64,000 nucleotides of DNA from Arachis hypogaea (GCF_003086295.3 NC_092042.1:38921419-38985418); one strand, 5' to 3'. Counted from the first letter of the stretch, positions 21,488-32,484 are shown. Numbers and translations: made by a program. Notes: a model not told the origin generated them from the letters alone.

Positions 21488-21740
21488 TTAGGTTTCTGGC
21501 GTTGTCTTACTCGTTAGACTCACTTCAAGTATTCCGTTCGTTTATTCCACTCGTTCGGTACTTCATTCATTTTCTTTAAGACCAGTTGTTCGGGTTCAGA
21601 TAACTAGTACGGCGGTGACTTTACGGAGAGAATAGAAGCTCGCTAGCGCTCTTTCTTATTAAAGAAATAGGATACTAGCTTTCTTGAAAAAGGAAGATGG
21701 TTGAAAGGGTCCCAACGAAGACTTTCGATCGGTAGGATAT
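21488..21740. other. Compositionally foreign segment in the leader of B, organelle-like
   Basis: The stretch (for example ACTCGTTCGGTACTTCATTC, ACTAGTACGGCGGTGACTTT, CGCTAGCGCTCTTTCTTATT) differs sharply from the A/T-rich leader around it and has no counterpart in the leaders of E, C or D. Its style resembles plant mitochondrial intergenic DNA. That is an impression from composition only. It encodes no frame I can support. Confidence 0.4.
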
Positions 21741-21808
21741 AGCAACAAAAATAAATTATTCTTAATCTAAGCAATAAAATAAACCTTTAGTTGTTCAAAC
21801 TCGAACAA

Positions 21809-21826
21809 TCCCCGGCAACGGCGCCA
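21809..21826 (-). other. Primer-binding site of element B (tRNA-Asp)
   Basis: In sense it reads TGGCGCCGTTGCCGGGGA, 6 bases from the LTR end at 21833. Identical to the site in C. Confidence 0.88.
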
Positions 21827-21832
21827 GAAACT

Positions 21833-23372
21833 TGGTGTACGAAATTGTGTATGCCAATATTAATGGACTATTTAACACAGCTTCTCACAACTAACCAGCA
21901 AGTGCACTGGGTCGTTCAAGTAATACCTTACGTGAGTAAGGGTCGAATCCCACGGAGATTGTTGGCTTGAAGCAAGCTATGGTTATTTTATTATTCTTAG
22001 TCAGGATACCAATAGGGTTCTTTAGTTTCATATTAAGTAAAGAAAAGAGCATAAAATAAATAATTGTTACTTTAATAATGGAGAATATGTTGGAGTTTTG
22101 GAGATGCTTTGTCTTTCTTATTTAAGCTTTCCTCTTGTATTCCTCTTCCCACACGCAAGGCTCCTTCCATGGCAAGCTATATGTAGGGTGTCACCGTTGT
22201 CAATGGCTACTTTCCATCCTCTCAGTAAAAATGGTCCAAATGCTTTGTCACAGCACGGCTAATCAGCTGTTGGTTCTCGATCATGTCGGAATAGAATCCC
22301 TTGATTCTTTTGCGTTTGTCATCACGCCCAACACTCACGAGTTTGAAGCTCATCACAGTCATCCAATCCCAGAATCCTACTCGGAATACCACATACAAGG
22401 TTTAGACTTTCCGGATTCTCATGAATGTCACCATCAATTCCAACTTATACCACGAAGATTCTGATTAAGGAATCTAAGATATACTCATTCAATCTGATGT
22501 AGAACAGAGGTGGTTGTCAGGCACATGTTCATGGATTGAGGGAGGTGATGAGTGTCACAGATCATCACCTTCTTCATAGTTAAGCGCGAATGAGCATCTT
22601 AGATAAGAACAAGCGTGTTCGAATGGAAAACAGAAGTAGTTGCATTAATTCATCGAGACACTGCAGAGCTCCTCACCCCCAACAATGGAGTTTAGAGACT
22701 CATGCCGTCAAAGAGTATATAACTCAGATCTGAAAATGTCATGAGGTACAAAATAAGTCTCTAAAAGTTGTTTAAATACTAAACTAGTAACCTAGGTTTA
22801 CAGAAAATGAGTAGACTTAGATAATTGGTGCAGAAATCCACTTCTGGGGCCCACTTGGTGTGTGCTGGGGCTGAGACTTAAGCTTTTCACGTGCCTGGTC
22901 TGTTTCTGGAGTTGAACACCAGGTTGTAACGTGTTTTTGGCATTGAACTCCAACTTGTAACCTATTTCTGGCGCTGGACGCCAGACTACAACATGGAACT
23001 AGCGTTGAACGCCAGTTTATATCGTCTATCTTCATGCAAAGTATAAACTATTATATATTGCTGAAAAGCCCTGGATGTCTACATTCCAACCCAATTGAGA
23101 GCGCGCCAATTGGACTCTTGTTGCTCCAAAAAATCCATTCCGAGTGCAGGGAGGTCAGGATCCAACAGCATTAGCAGTCCTTTTTCAGCCTAACTCAGAT
23201 TTTTGCTCAGCTCCCTCTACCTGAAATCACAGAAAAATACACAAACTCATAGTAAAGTCCAGAAATATAATTTTTGCCTAAAAACTAATAAAATTATATT
23301 AAAAACTAATTAAAACATGCTAAAATCTACATGAAAATACCTCCAAAAAGCGTATAAAATATCCGCTCATCA
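21833..23372 (-). repeat. 5' LTR of element B
   Basis: 1,540 bp from TGGTGTACGAAATTG to CCGCTCATCA (sense TGATGAGCGGATATTTTATA...). It is clearly related to, but diverged from, the LTRs of C/D/E. It has cores of the 31-bp series at 22908, 22939, 22970 and 23001 (exact 31-bp steps) and the CCTTAC/GTAAGG hairpin at 21926-21941. Flanking TTGGT (23373-23377) would be half of the target duplication. Confidence 0.88.
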
Positions 23373-24843
23373 TTGGTCTAGAATTTATTAATGAGAATTG
23401 CGTTGCAAGTATAATTCCAAACCGACAACTAGCTCTCAATCAAAGTTTAATTTGGTTGTCACAAGTTCAACCCAATAAAAATTAATTGAGAGTATTACTC
23501 CTGGGTCGTCCTCAAGAGAATGGACAATAGTGTGTATCAAAGTTGGTTAGAAATATTGGGTTGAAAGACATGAGCAGGAAATTAAACTAAGGAACTTAAC
23601 ATGCAAGAAACTTAATAGACAAGAGGCTAAATCTAAACAATTAACATTATCTAAGCAATTATGAATCTAACAAGCAATGTATGAATTTAAATATACTCTA
23701 AGATAATTAAACTAAATAAAATCAACTAAAGCAATAATTAAGCAATTGAGGTTTTTGGTGTTTCAATTAGGTTGAAAAAGAACTCTTGGCTAGGTGTGAG
23801 AAGTGAGATCACTATCCTTGTCCAATAACTATATATTGACAATTATGAGGAACAAACCCATCAAGTCTACTTCTATGATTAAAATATGTCAAATAGGCTT
23901 AATCAATATCAACCCATAAGTCCCAATCTAGCTACTAATTAACTTAGTAGTAGACTAGTGTTAATGAGTATCAAATTGATCAACAAGGGTTCCCTAGATC
24001 ATCAATTCAATTAGACCCGATGACTCAAGATCACTTGATCTCTTTTACCTAGCCCAAGAGTATAGAAAACTACTCTATAACTAGTGAAAATATTTTGTCA
24101 AACACTTGGTGTTTATTAGTTAGAGGCATAGCTAAATTGCAAAATTAACTAGAAATTAATGCTATTAACAATAATCAATAATGTCAACTCAACTAAAACT
24201 ATAAAACATGGAAAACATTAATGCGTTAATGAGAATTCAAAATTAACAAAGTTCACAAAATGAGAAATAAGAAAAAACTAAGGAGAAGAGAAGAACACAA
24301 CACTAACAAAGAAATTAAGCAAAATTAGAGCTAAAAAGCTAAAATTAAGACAATAAAACTAGAATTAACAAGCTCCAATTCAGAAATTCAATAAAGGATG
24401 ATCAAAAGAAACTAAAACCTAGAGAGAAGTAAGATTTTCTCTCTCCAGAAAAACAAAGAACAAAACTAGGCCAAAAACTATCTCATTCTCTATTGTGATT
24501 GTTGTGTGTTGTCTCTTAGTTGACCCCTATCATTCTCCCTTCAATTCGCATCAAACTGGGCTTGGAATGGGGTCCAAAATCCTATGAAGTCGTGAGTCAC
24601 GTGTTCTCATTAATGAGGCACGTTTTCATCAGCTCGCGTACGCGAGTGCACACGAATTCAAGGTCGCGTATGCAGCCAGGGTGCTTGCGTACGTGAGAAC
24701 AGCAGAAATCCAAAGCTCCAATTTTCTTCATGATTCCTCACTCTAGTATGCTATCCTCTTCACTTTCCATGCCAATTTTACCCTATATAACCTGAAACAT
24801 TTGAACTACATATCAAGGCACCTATTCCTGTGTGGATACCTAA
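23373..24843 (-). repeat. K: older LTR-like sequence into which B inserted
   Basis: Minus-strand LTR-like sequence. GCGTTGCAAGTATAATTCCAAACC and ACTCCTGGGTCGTCCTCAAGAG resemble the LTR at 46199-47640 (GTTGCAAGTACAGTTC, CCCAGGTCGTCTCCCAACGAG), as does ACATATCAAGGCACCTATT near 24810. A CG-rich tract (GCGTACGCGAGTGCACACG) lies at about 24637-24700. No gene is present. Both ends are unclear because of the B insertion and the H sequence. Confidence 0.6.
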
Positions 24844-25187
24844 TGCGCCACGATTTCGTGGTATATTTTGTGCGTAATTTAGAGGATTTCATCAACTTCT
24901 TTCACACTTATTCACATAAAATGCATAGTTTTGTATTTCCTTCCTAATTTTGCTTAATGGTTGAAAACATATTTTTTAGGCTCTAAATAAGCTATATTTT
25001 TATCTCCTTTTATTACCATTTGATGTCGTGATCTGTTTGTTAAGTGATTTCAGAGCTTATAGTGGCGAGAATGGTCTAGAAGAGGGAAAGAAAGCATGCA
25101 GAAGTGGAAGGAGTATGAAAAATGGAGTTTTAGAGCATTGGCAACGGCGTGCACGCGCAGCCTACATGCACGCGTGGGAGCTCGGAT
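24844..25187 (+). repeat. H: upstream part of a plus-strand LTR, split by element D
   Basis: It starts TGCGCCACGATTTCGTGG and proceeds through TTAAGTGATTTCAGAGCTTATAGTG, which also occurs (reverse) in the LTR at 46199-47640. It is cut by the truncated end of D; the remainder follows at 34166-35345. Confidence 0.65.
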
Positions 25188-25719
25188 TTGGTGTGTGCTT
25201 GGGCTGAGCATTGAAACATTTTCGTGTAGAGACTTCTCTTGGAGTTAAACGCCAGCTTTGGTGCCAGTTTGGGCGTTTAACTCCCATTCTTGTGCCAGTT
25301 CCGGCGTTTAACGTTGGGAATTCGGAAGGTGACTTTGAACGCCGGTTTGGGCCATCAAATCTTGGGTAAAGTATAGACTATCATATATTTCTGGAAAGCC
25401 CAGAATGTCTACTTTCCAACGTAGTTGAGAGCGCGCCAATTAGGCTTCTATAGCTCCAGAAAATCCACTTCGAGTGCAGGGAGGTCAGAATCCAACAGCA
25501 TCTGCAGTCCTTTTTAGTCTCTGAATCAGATTTTTGCTCAGGTCCCTCAATTTCAGCCAGAAAATACCTGAAATCACAGAAATACACACAAACTCATAGT
25601 AAAGTCCAGAAAAGTGAATTTTAACTAAAAACTAATAAAAATATACTAAAAACTAACTAGATCATACTAAAAACATACTAAAAATAATGCCAAAAAGCGT
25701 ACAAATTATCCGCTCATCA
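25188..25719 (-). repeat. 3' LTR of element D, truncated
   Basis: Only the upstream third of the LTR is left, from the TGATGAGCGG terminus (25719) to GGTGTGTGCTTGGG. It joins H sequence at about 25188 with short shared TTGG homology. It keeps the LTR cores of the 31-bp series and the 68-codon sense frame (25587-25381). Confidence 0.88.
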
Positions 25720-25757
25720 CAACACCAAACTTAAATTGTTGCTTGTCCTCAAGCAAC
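25720..25757 (-). other. Hairpin and PPT region of D
   Basis: Stem GTTGCTTG (25738-25745) / CAAGCAAC (25750-25757), with loop AGGA in sense. Then in sense it reads AATTTAAGTTTGGTGTTG into the LTR. The loop differs by one base from the C copy (GGGA), while the stem is the same. Confidence 0.8.
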
Positions 25758-26652
25758 TGAAAATCAAATAAGATAAAAAGAAGAGAATATGCAATGAATT
25801 CCAAAAACATCTATAAAGATCAGTATTAATTAGATGAGCGGGGCTTTTAGCTTTTTGCCTCTGAACAGTTTTGGCATCTCACTCTATCCTTTGAAATTCA
25901 GAATGATTGGCTTCTTTAGGAACTCAAAATCCAGATAGTGTCATTGATTCTCCGAGTTAAGTATGATGATTCTTGAACACAGCTACTTATTGAGTCTTGG
26001 CCGTGGCCCAAAGCACTCTGTCTTCCAGTATTACCACCGGATACATACATGCCACAGACACATAATTGGGTGAACCTTTTCAGATTGTGACTCAGCTTTG
26101 CTAGAGTCCCCAATTAGAGGTGTCCAGGGTTCTTAAGCACACTCTTTTTTGCCTTGGATCACAACTTTATTTCTTTCTTTTTTTTCCCTTTTTTTTCTTC
26201 TTTTTTTTCGTTTTTCTCTTTCTCCCTTTTTTCGTTTTTCTCTTTCTCTTTTTTTTTTTGTTTTGTATTCACTGCTTTTTCTTGCTTCAAGAATCATTTT
26301 TATGATTTTTCAAATCCTTAGTAACATGTCTCCTTTTCATCATTCTTTCAAGAGCCAACATTCATGAACCACAAATTCAAAAGACATATGCACTGTTTAA
26401 GCATACATTCAAAAAAAAAATATTGCCACCACATCAAAATAATTAAACTGTTATAAAATTCAAAATTCATGCAATTCTTCTCTTTTTCAATTAAGAACAT
26501 TTTTCATTCAAGAAAGGTGATGGATTCATAGGACATTCATAACTTTAAGGCATAGACACTAATGATCACAAGACACAAACATAAATAAACATAAGCACAA
26601 TTTTCGAAAAACAGGAAAATAAAGAACAAGGAAATTAAAGAACGGGTCCACC
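25758..26652 (-). other. 3' untranslated region of D with purine tract
   Basis: It matches 17525-18410 of C. The purine run (plus-strand T/C) is at about 26163-26290. Frames reported here, such as FFFPFFFFFFF-like ones, come from that run. No gene. Confidence 0.65.
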
Positions 26653-27655
26653 TTAGTGATGGCGGCTTGTTCTTCCTCTTGAAGATCCTATGGAGTGCTT
26701 GAGCTCATCAATGTCTCTTTCTTGTCTTTGTTGCTCCTCTCTCATAATTCTTTGATCTTCTCTAATTTCATGGAGGAGAATGGAATGTTCTTGGTGCTCC
26801 ACCCTTAGTTGTCCCATGTTGGAACTCAATTCTCCTAGGGAGGTGTTTAGTTGCTCCCAATAGTTTTGTGGAGGAAAGTGCATCCCTTGAGGCATCTCAG
26901 GGATTTGATGATGAGAGGGGTCTCTTGTTTGCTCCATCCTCTTCTTAGTAATGGGCTTGTCCTCATCAATGGGGATGTCTCCCTCTATGTCAACTCCAAC
27001 TCATGAACTTCTACTTCTTCTCCAATCATGATGCTATGGATCATGATGGCTCGGTTTATAGTAACTTCGGACCGGTTGCTAGTAGGAATGATTAAGCGTT
27101 GGATAAACTCCAACCATCCCCTAGCCACAAGCTTGAGGTCGTGCCTTCTCAATTGAACCGGCTTCCCTCTTGAATCTCTCTTCCATTGAGCACCCTCTTC
27201 ACAAATGACTGTGAGGACTTGGTCCAACCTTTGATCAAAGTTGACCCTTCTAGTGTAAGGATGTTCATCTCCTTGCATCATGGGCAAGTTGAATGCCAAC
27301 CTTACATTTTTCGGACTAAAATCCAAGTATTTCCCCCGAAACATAGTAAGCCAATTCTTTGGGTCCGGGTTCACACTTTGGTCATGGTTCTTGGTGATCC
27401 ATGCATTCGCATAGAACTCTTGAACCATTAAGATTCCGACTTGTTGAATGGGGTTGGTAAGAACTTCCCAACCTCTTCTTCGGATCTCATGTCGGATCTC
27501 CGGATATTCACTCTTTTTGAGTTTGAAAGGGACCTCGGGGATCACTTTCTTCAAGGCCACAACTTCATAGAAGTGGTCTTGATGCACCCTTGAGATGAAT
27601 CTTTCCATCTCCCATGACTCGGAGGTGAAGCTTTTGCCTTCCCTTTCCTCTTTCT
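26653..27655 (-). pseudogene. Third ORF of element D, 94-bp internal deletion
   Basis: The N-terminal part (MERFISRVHQ at 27608, 207 codons) and the C-terminal coiled-coil part (MEQTRDPSHHQ at 26937 to 26653) are both well kept and very close to C. Between them, at about 26999, bases equivalent to C 17084-17177 are missing. The 94-bp loss shifts frame. A start further upstream (GETSRKRK-like) ends early. The coiled coil and the RGRTSRHH tail match C. Confidence 0.82.
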
Positions 27656-27736
27656 AGAGGTTTCTCCGGCCTTGGATGCCATAAATGGTTATGGAAAAAC
27701 AAAAAGCAATGCTTTTACCACACCAAACTTAAAAGG

Positions 27737-27756
27737 TTTGCTCGTCCTCGAGCAAA
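27737..27756 (-). other. Hairpin before third ORF of D
   Basis: TTTGCTCG (27737-27744), loop TCCT, CGAGCAAA (27749-27756), followed in sense by CCTTTTAAGTTTGGTGTGG. Identical to the C copy. Confidence 0.8.
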
Positions 27757-28185
27757 AGAAGAAAGAAGAGAGTAGAAGAAGAAGAAATAAAGGAGATGGA
27801 GATGGCTTTGTGGTTCGGCCAAAGGGGGGAGAAGTAGTGTTTAGGATGTGTGAAAATGAAGGAGTGAAGATGGGTTTATATAGGGGTGGGGGGAGGGTTA
27901 GGTTTCGGCATGTATGGGTGGGTTTGGGAGGAAAAGTGGTTTGAATTTGAATGGTGGGGTAGGTGGGGTTTTATGAAGGATGGATGTGAGTGGTGAAGAG
28001 AAAGATGGGATTTGATAGGTGAAGGGTTTTTGGGGAAGAGGTCATGAGGTGATTGGTGAATGGGTGAAGAAGAGAGAGAGTGGTGGGGTGGGTGGGGATC
28101 CTGTGGGGTCCACAGATCCTGAGGTGTCAAGGAAAAGTCATCCCTGCACCAAGTGGTGAGCAAAATTGCTCTTCATGCCAATTCT

Positions 28186-28352
28186 GGCGTTAAACGCCGA
28201 GCTGGTGCCCATTTCTGGCGTTTAACGCCAAGTTCTTGCCCTTTACTGGTGTTTAACGCCAGTCTGGTGCCCCTTTTGGTGTTAAACGCCCAGAATGGTG
28301 CCAGACTGGGCGTTAAACGCCCATCTGCTAGCCTTACTGGTGTTTAAACGCC
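28186..28352. repeat. 31-bp periodic array, element D spacer (6 units)
   Basis: Cores begin at 28186, 28217, 28248, 28278, 28309 and 28339 (steps 31, 31, 30, 31, 30). Two units have GGTG in place of GGCG. This array has two more units than that in C, so unit number varies between copies. Confidence 0.92.
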
Positions 28353-28559
28353 AGCAGGTTCTTCCTCCAGGGTGTGCTGTTTTTCTTTCTGTTTTTCATT
28401 CTGTTTTTGCTTTTTCAATTGATTTTGTGACTTCTCATGATCATCAACCTACAAAAAACATAAAATAACAAAAGAGAATAGATAAAATATAACATTGGGT
28501 TGCCTCCCAACAAGCGCTTCTTTAATGTCAGTAGCTTGACAGTGGGCTCCCATGGAGCC

Positions 28560-30899
28560 TCACAGATGCTCAGAGCAATGTTGGAACCTCCCAACACCAA
28601 ACTTAGAGTTTGAATGTGGGGGTTCAACACCAAACTTAGAAGTTGGTTGTGGCCTCCCAACAGCAAACTTAGAGTTTGACTGTGGGGGCTCTGTTTGGCT
28701 CTGTTTTGAGAGAAGCTCTTCATGCTTCTTCTCCATGATGACAGAGGGATATCCTTGAGCCTCAAACACAAAGGATTCTTCATTCACTTGAATGATCAAT
28801 TCTCCTCTATCAACATCAATCACAGCCTTTGCTGTGGCTAGGAAGGGTCTGCCAAGGATGATGGATTCATCCATGCACTTCCCAGTCTCTAGGACTATGA
28901 AATCAGCAGGGATGTAATGGTCTTCAACTTTTACCAGAACATCCTCTACAAGTCCATAAGCTTGTTTTCTTGAGTTGTCTGCCATCTCTAGTGAGATTTT
29001 TGCAGCTTGCACCTCAAAAATCCCTAGCTTCTCCATTACAGAGAGAGGCATGAGGTTTACACTTGACCCAAGGTCACACAAGGCCTTCTTGAAGGTCATG
29101 GTGCCTATGGCACAAGGTATTGAAAACTTCCCAGGATCCTGTCTTTTTTGAGGCAGTTTCTGCCTAGACAAGTCATCCAGTTCTTTGGTGAGCAGAGGGG
29201 GTTCATCCTCCCAAGTCTCATTTCCAAATAACTTGTCATTTAGCTTCATGATTGCTCCAAGGTATTTAGCAACTTGCTCTTCAGTGACATACTCATCCTC
29301 TTCAGAGGAAGAATACTCATCAGAGCTCATGAATGGCAGAAGTAAATCCAATGGAATCTCTATGGTCTCATTTTGAGCCTCAGATTCCCATGGTTCCTCA
29401 TTGGGGAACTCATTGGAGGCCAGTGGACGTCCATTGAAGTCTTCCTCAGTGGCGTTCACTGCCACTTCTTCCTCTCCAAATTCGGCCATGTTGATGGCCT
29501 TGCACTCTCCTTTTGGATTTTCTTCTGTATTGCTTGGAAGAGTACTAGGAGGGAGTTCAGTAACTTTCTTGCTCAGCTGACCCACTTGTCCTTCCAAGTT
29601 TCTAATGGAGGACCTTGTTTCAGTCATGAAACTTTGAGTGGTTTTGATTAGATCAGAGACCATGGTTGCTAAGTCAGAGTTGTTCTGCTTAGAACTCTCT
29701 GTCTGTTGCTGAGAAGATGATGGAAAAGGCTTGCCATTGCTAAACCTGTTTCTTCCACCATTATTGTTGTTGAAACCTTGTTGAGGTCTCTGTTGATCTT
29801 TCCATGAGAGATTTGGATTATTTCTCCATGAAGGATTATAGGTGTTTCCATAGGGTTCTCCCATGTAATTCACCTCTTCCATTGAAGGGTTCTTAGGATC
29901 ATAAGCTTCTTCTTCTGATGAAGCTTCCTTAGTACTGCCTGGTGCATTTTGCATTCCAGACAGACTTTGAGAAATCATATTGACTTGCTGAGTCAATATT
30001 TTGTTCTGAGCCAATATGGCATTCAGAGTGTCAATCTCAAGAACTCCTTTCTTCTGATTAGTCCCATTGTTCACAGGATTCCTTTCAGAAGTATACATGA
30101 ATTGGTTATTTGCAACCATTTCAATTAGTTCTTGAGCTTCTGTAGGCGTCTTCTTCAGATGAAGAGATCCTCCAGCAGAGCTATCCAAAGACATCTTGGA
30201 TAGTTCAGAGAGACCATCATAGAAAATACCTATGATGCTCCATTCAGAAAGCATGTCAGAGGGACACTTTCTGATTAATTGTTTGTATCTTTCCCAAGCT
30301 TCATAGAGGGATTCTCCTTCCTTCTGTCTGAAGGTTTGGACTTCCACTCTAAGATTACTCAATTTTTTAGGTGGAAAGAACTTTGCCAAGAAGGCATTGA
30401 CTAGCTTTTCCCAAGAGTTCAGGCTTTCTTTAGGTTGTGAGTCCAACCATATCCTAGCTCTGTCTCTTACAGCAAAAGGGAATAGCATAAGTCTGTAGAC
30501 CTCAGGGTCAACCCCATTAGTCTTGACAGTGTCACAGATTTGCAAGAACTCAGCTAAAAACTGATGAGGATCTTCCAATGGAAGTCCATGGAACTTGCAA
30601 TTCTGTTGCATTAGAGAAACTAATTGAGGCTTAAGCTCAAAGTTGTTTGCTCCAATGGCAGGGATAGAGATGCTTCTCCCATAGAAGTCGGGAGTAGGTG
30701 CAGTAAAGTCACCCAGCACCTTCCTTGCATTGTTGGCATTGTTGTTGTTTTCGGCTGCCATGGGTTCTTCTTCTTTGAAGATTTCTGTTAGGTCCTCTAC
30801 AGAGAGTTGTGCCTTAGCTTCTCTTACCTTTCGCTTCAAGGTCCTTTCAGGTTCAGGATCAGCCTCAACAAGAATGCTTTTGTCTTTGTTCCTGCTCAT
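28560..30899 (-). CDS. Intact Gag-protease polyprotein of element D (779 aa)
   Basis: The only undamaged large gene in the window. It starts MSRNKDKSILVEADPEPERT; a second in-frame start is MAAENNNN at about residue 47. The Gag core spans about residues 130-260 (ICDTVKTNGVDPEVYRLMLF, DRARIWLDSQPKES, FPPKKLSNLRVEVQTFRQ, SEWSIIGIFYDGLSELSKMS). An N/Q-rich linker follows, then an acidic SSDEYSSSEEDEYVTEEQVA stretch, and a retropepsin-like domain (about residues 590-700) with CDLGSSVNLMP and SIILGRPFLATAKAVIDV. The C-terminus has three SKF(G/A)V repeats. I see no CCHC knuckle and no RT. It would assemble particles and process Gag, but must borrow RT and integrase. Preservation suggests recent activity or selection on this frame. 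Confidence 0.92.
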   Translation of the reverse strand: MSRNKDKSILVEADPEPERTLKRKVREAKAQLSVEDLTEIFKEEEPMAAENNNNANNARKVLGDFTAPTPDFYGRSISIPAIGANNFELKPQLVSLMQQNCKFHGLPLEDPHQFLAEFLQICDTVKTNGVDPEVYRLMLFPFAVRDRARIWLDSQPKESLNSWEKLVNAFLAKFFPPKKLSNLRVEVQTFRQKEGESLYEAWERYKQLIRKCPSDMLSEWSIIGIFYDGLSELSKMSLDSSAGGSLHLKKTPTEAQELIEMVANNQFMYTSERNPVNNGTNQKKGVLEIDTLNAILAQNKILTQQVNMISQSLSGMQNAPGSTKEASSEEEAYDPKNPSMEEVNYMGEPYGNTYNPSWRNNPNLSWKDQQRPQQGFNNNNGGRNRFSNGKPFPSSSQQQTESSKQNNSDLATMVSDLIKTTQSFMTETRSSIRNLEGQVGQLSKKVTELPPSTLPSNTEENPKGECKAINMAEFGEEEVAVNATEEDFNGRPLASNEFPNEEPWESEAQNETIEIPLDLLLPFMSSDEYSSSEEDEYVTEEQVAKYLGAIMKLNDKLFGNETWEDEPPLLTKELDDLSRQKLPQKRQDPGKFSIPCAIGTMTFKKALCDLGSSVNLMPLSVMEKLGIFEVQAAKISLEMADNSRKQAYGLVEDVLVKVEDHYIPADFIVLETGKCMDESIILGRPFLATAKAVIDVDRGELIIQVNEESFVFEAQGYPSVIMEKKHEELLSKQSQTEPPQSNSKFAVGRPQPTSKFGVEPPHSNSKFGVGRFQHCSEHL
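28575..28690 (-). repeat. SKFGV-coding TAAGTTTGGTGTTG repeats in D
   Basis: CAACACCAAACTTAGA copies at about 28592 and 28626 and a variant, CAACAGCAAACTTAGA, at about 28659. They lie within the last 40 codons of gag-protease and are spaced about 33 bp. Confidence 0.82.
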
Positions 30900-31584
30900 A
30901 AGAAAGAGAAGAGAACAAGAAAATGTGGAATCCTCTATGTCACAGTATAGAGATTCCTTGAGGTGTCAGAGGAAAAGAAAAATAGAAGGCAGAGGTAGAA
31001 AATTCGAACTTATCAAGAAAGATGGAGTTCGAATTGTGCATTAAGGAATAGTGTTAGTCCATAAATAGAAGGATGTGAGAAGAAGGGAAGAAATTTTCGA
31101 AAATTAAGTAAGAGATTTTAAAAACATTTTGAAAAACTTTAATTGATTTTCAGAAACCAAGATTGAGAAAGAGTAAAGTAATTTTTGAAAAAGATTTTGA
31201 AATTAGAAATCAAGAAGATTTGATTGAAAACTATTTTGAAAAAGATGTGGTTAAAAAGATATGATTGGTTTTAAAAAGATGTGATTGAGAAGATATGATT
31301 TGAAAAACATTTTTAAAAAGATTTGATTTTAAAAATTAATAACTTGGCTAACAAGAAAAGATATGATTTAAATATTAAACCTTTCTCAACAGAAAAGGCA
31401 ACACACTTGAAATGTTGAATCAAATCATTAATTGATAGCAAGTATCCTTGAAAATGGAAAGAAATTGTTTTTGAAAAAGATTTGATTGAAAAGATATGAT
31501 TTGAAAAAGATTTGATTTTGAAAAGATTTTGAAACTAAAAAAAAATTTGATTTGAAAATAAAATCTTCCTTCTTGTGCCATCCT

Positions 31585-31694
31585 GGCGTTAAACGCCCAG
31601 AATGGTGCACATTCTGGCGTTTAACGCCCAAACTACTACCCTTTTGGGTGTTAAACGCCAGTTTGCCTTTCTTCACTGGGCGTTTTGAACGCCC
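31585..31694. repeat. 31-bp periodic array in the leader of D (4 units)
   Basis: Cores begin at 31585, 31616, 31647 and 31679, equivalent to the array at 12517-12656 of C. Confidence 0.9.
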
Positions 31695-32169
31695 AGCTTT
31701 TTCTGTGTAATTCCTCTGCTGTATGTTCTGAATCTTCAATTCTCTGTATTATTGACTTGAAAAGACACAAATTAAAAATATTTTTGGATTTTTAATGATG
31801 AGGAATAATCAAAATGCAACTAAAATCAAATAACAATGCATGCAAGACACCAAACTTAGCAGTTTGTATACTACTGACACTAACAAAATGAGAATGCATA
31901 TGAAACACAACAAAACACTCAAGTCAAGAGAATTCAAAGGTCAGAGCAAGAAAATCATCAAGAATTACTTGAAGATCCTTAAGACACATGAATGAATGCA
32001 TGCAATTGACACCAAACTTAAAATGAGACTCTAAACTCAAACAAGAAAATTTTGGATTTTATGATTTTGTAAATTTTTTGTGTTTTTTCGAAAATTAAGT
32101 GGAAAAAGAAAGAAAATAAATATATCAAAATTCTTAGTGAGAATTCCAGGAATCATGCAATGTTTAGTC

Positions 32170-32400
32170 TAAGACTCCGGTCCAGGAATTAGACATGGCT
32201 TCATAGCCAGCCAAGCTTTCTTTGAAAGCTTCGGTCCAAAACACTAGACATGGCCAATGGCCAGCCAAGCCTTAGCAGATCACTGCTCCAACAGCAAGAT
32301 TGAAATCAACAAGCTCTTGTGATGATAAGTTGAAACCTTGGTCCAATAGAATTAGACATGGCTTCACAGCCAGCCAGACTTCAACAGATCATCATGAAAC
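32170..32400. repeat. Tandem repeat of about 54 bp in leader of D
   Basis: GGTCCA...TAGACATGGC...AGCCAGCCA occurs at 32179, 32233 and 32340, steps of 54 and 107 bp. A degenerate unit (GCTCCAACAGCAAG) fills the gap at about 32285. C has only one copy (about 11985-12040, opposite orientation in the window), so this is an amplification in D. Confidence 0.75.
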
Positions 32401-32484
32401 ACTAGAATTCATTCTTAAGAACTCTGAAAAAAAAATACCTAATCTAAGCAACAAGATGAACCGTCAGTTGTCCAAACTCAACAA

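Larger units (their letters stand above)
4169..23372 (-). mobile_element. Element B: decayed autonomous Athila-type element, split by C and A
   Basis: In minus-strand order: 5' LTR (21833-23372), tRNA-Asp primer site (21809-21826), leader, gag N-terminus (20475-20082), the inserted element C (10081-20076), the rest of gag, protease, RT, RNase H, integrase (to 5424), a 31-bp repeat array, and a third-ORF fragment cut at 4168 by A. Removing C rejoins gag exactly: the uninterrupted homologue at 57948-57962 in E reads through CTGTGTCATCC. Its 3' LTR lies beyond A, outside the window. Many nonsense and frameshift changes mark it as old. Confidence 0.88.
30900..32484 (-). other. Leader of element D
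   Basis: 1.6 kb without a credible gene. It holds the A/T tract with GATATGATT-like units (31180-31380), a 31-bp array (31585-31694), CACCAAACTTAGCAG and CACCAAACTTAAAAT motifs (about 31849 and 32010), and a 54-bp tandem repeat (32160-32400). Confidence 0.72.

Noticed and set aside
22135..22464. 109-codon plus-strand frame in B's LTR
   Set aside because: It is antisense to the LTR; similar frames occur in other LTRs at 51259 and 59051 but with many differences and no domain.
26120..26367. Phenylalanine-rich frames near D's 3' end
   Set aside because: They come from the T/C complement of the conserved purine run; composition explains them fully.
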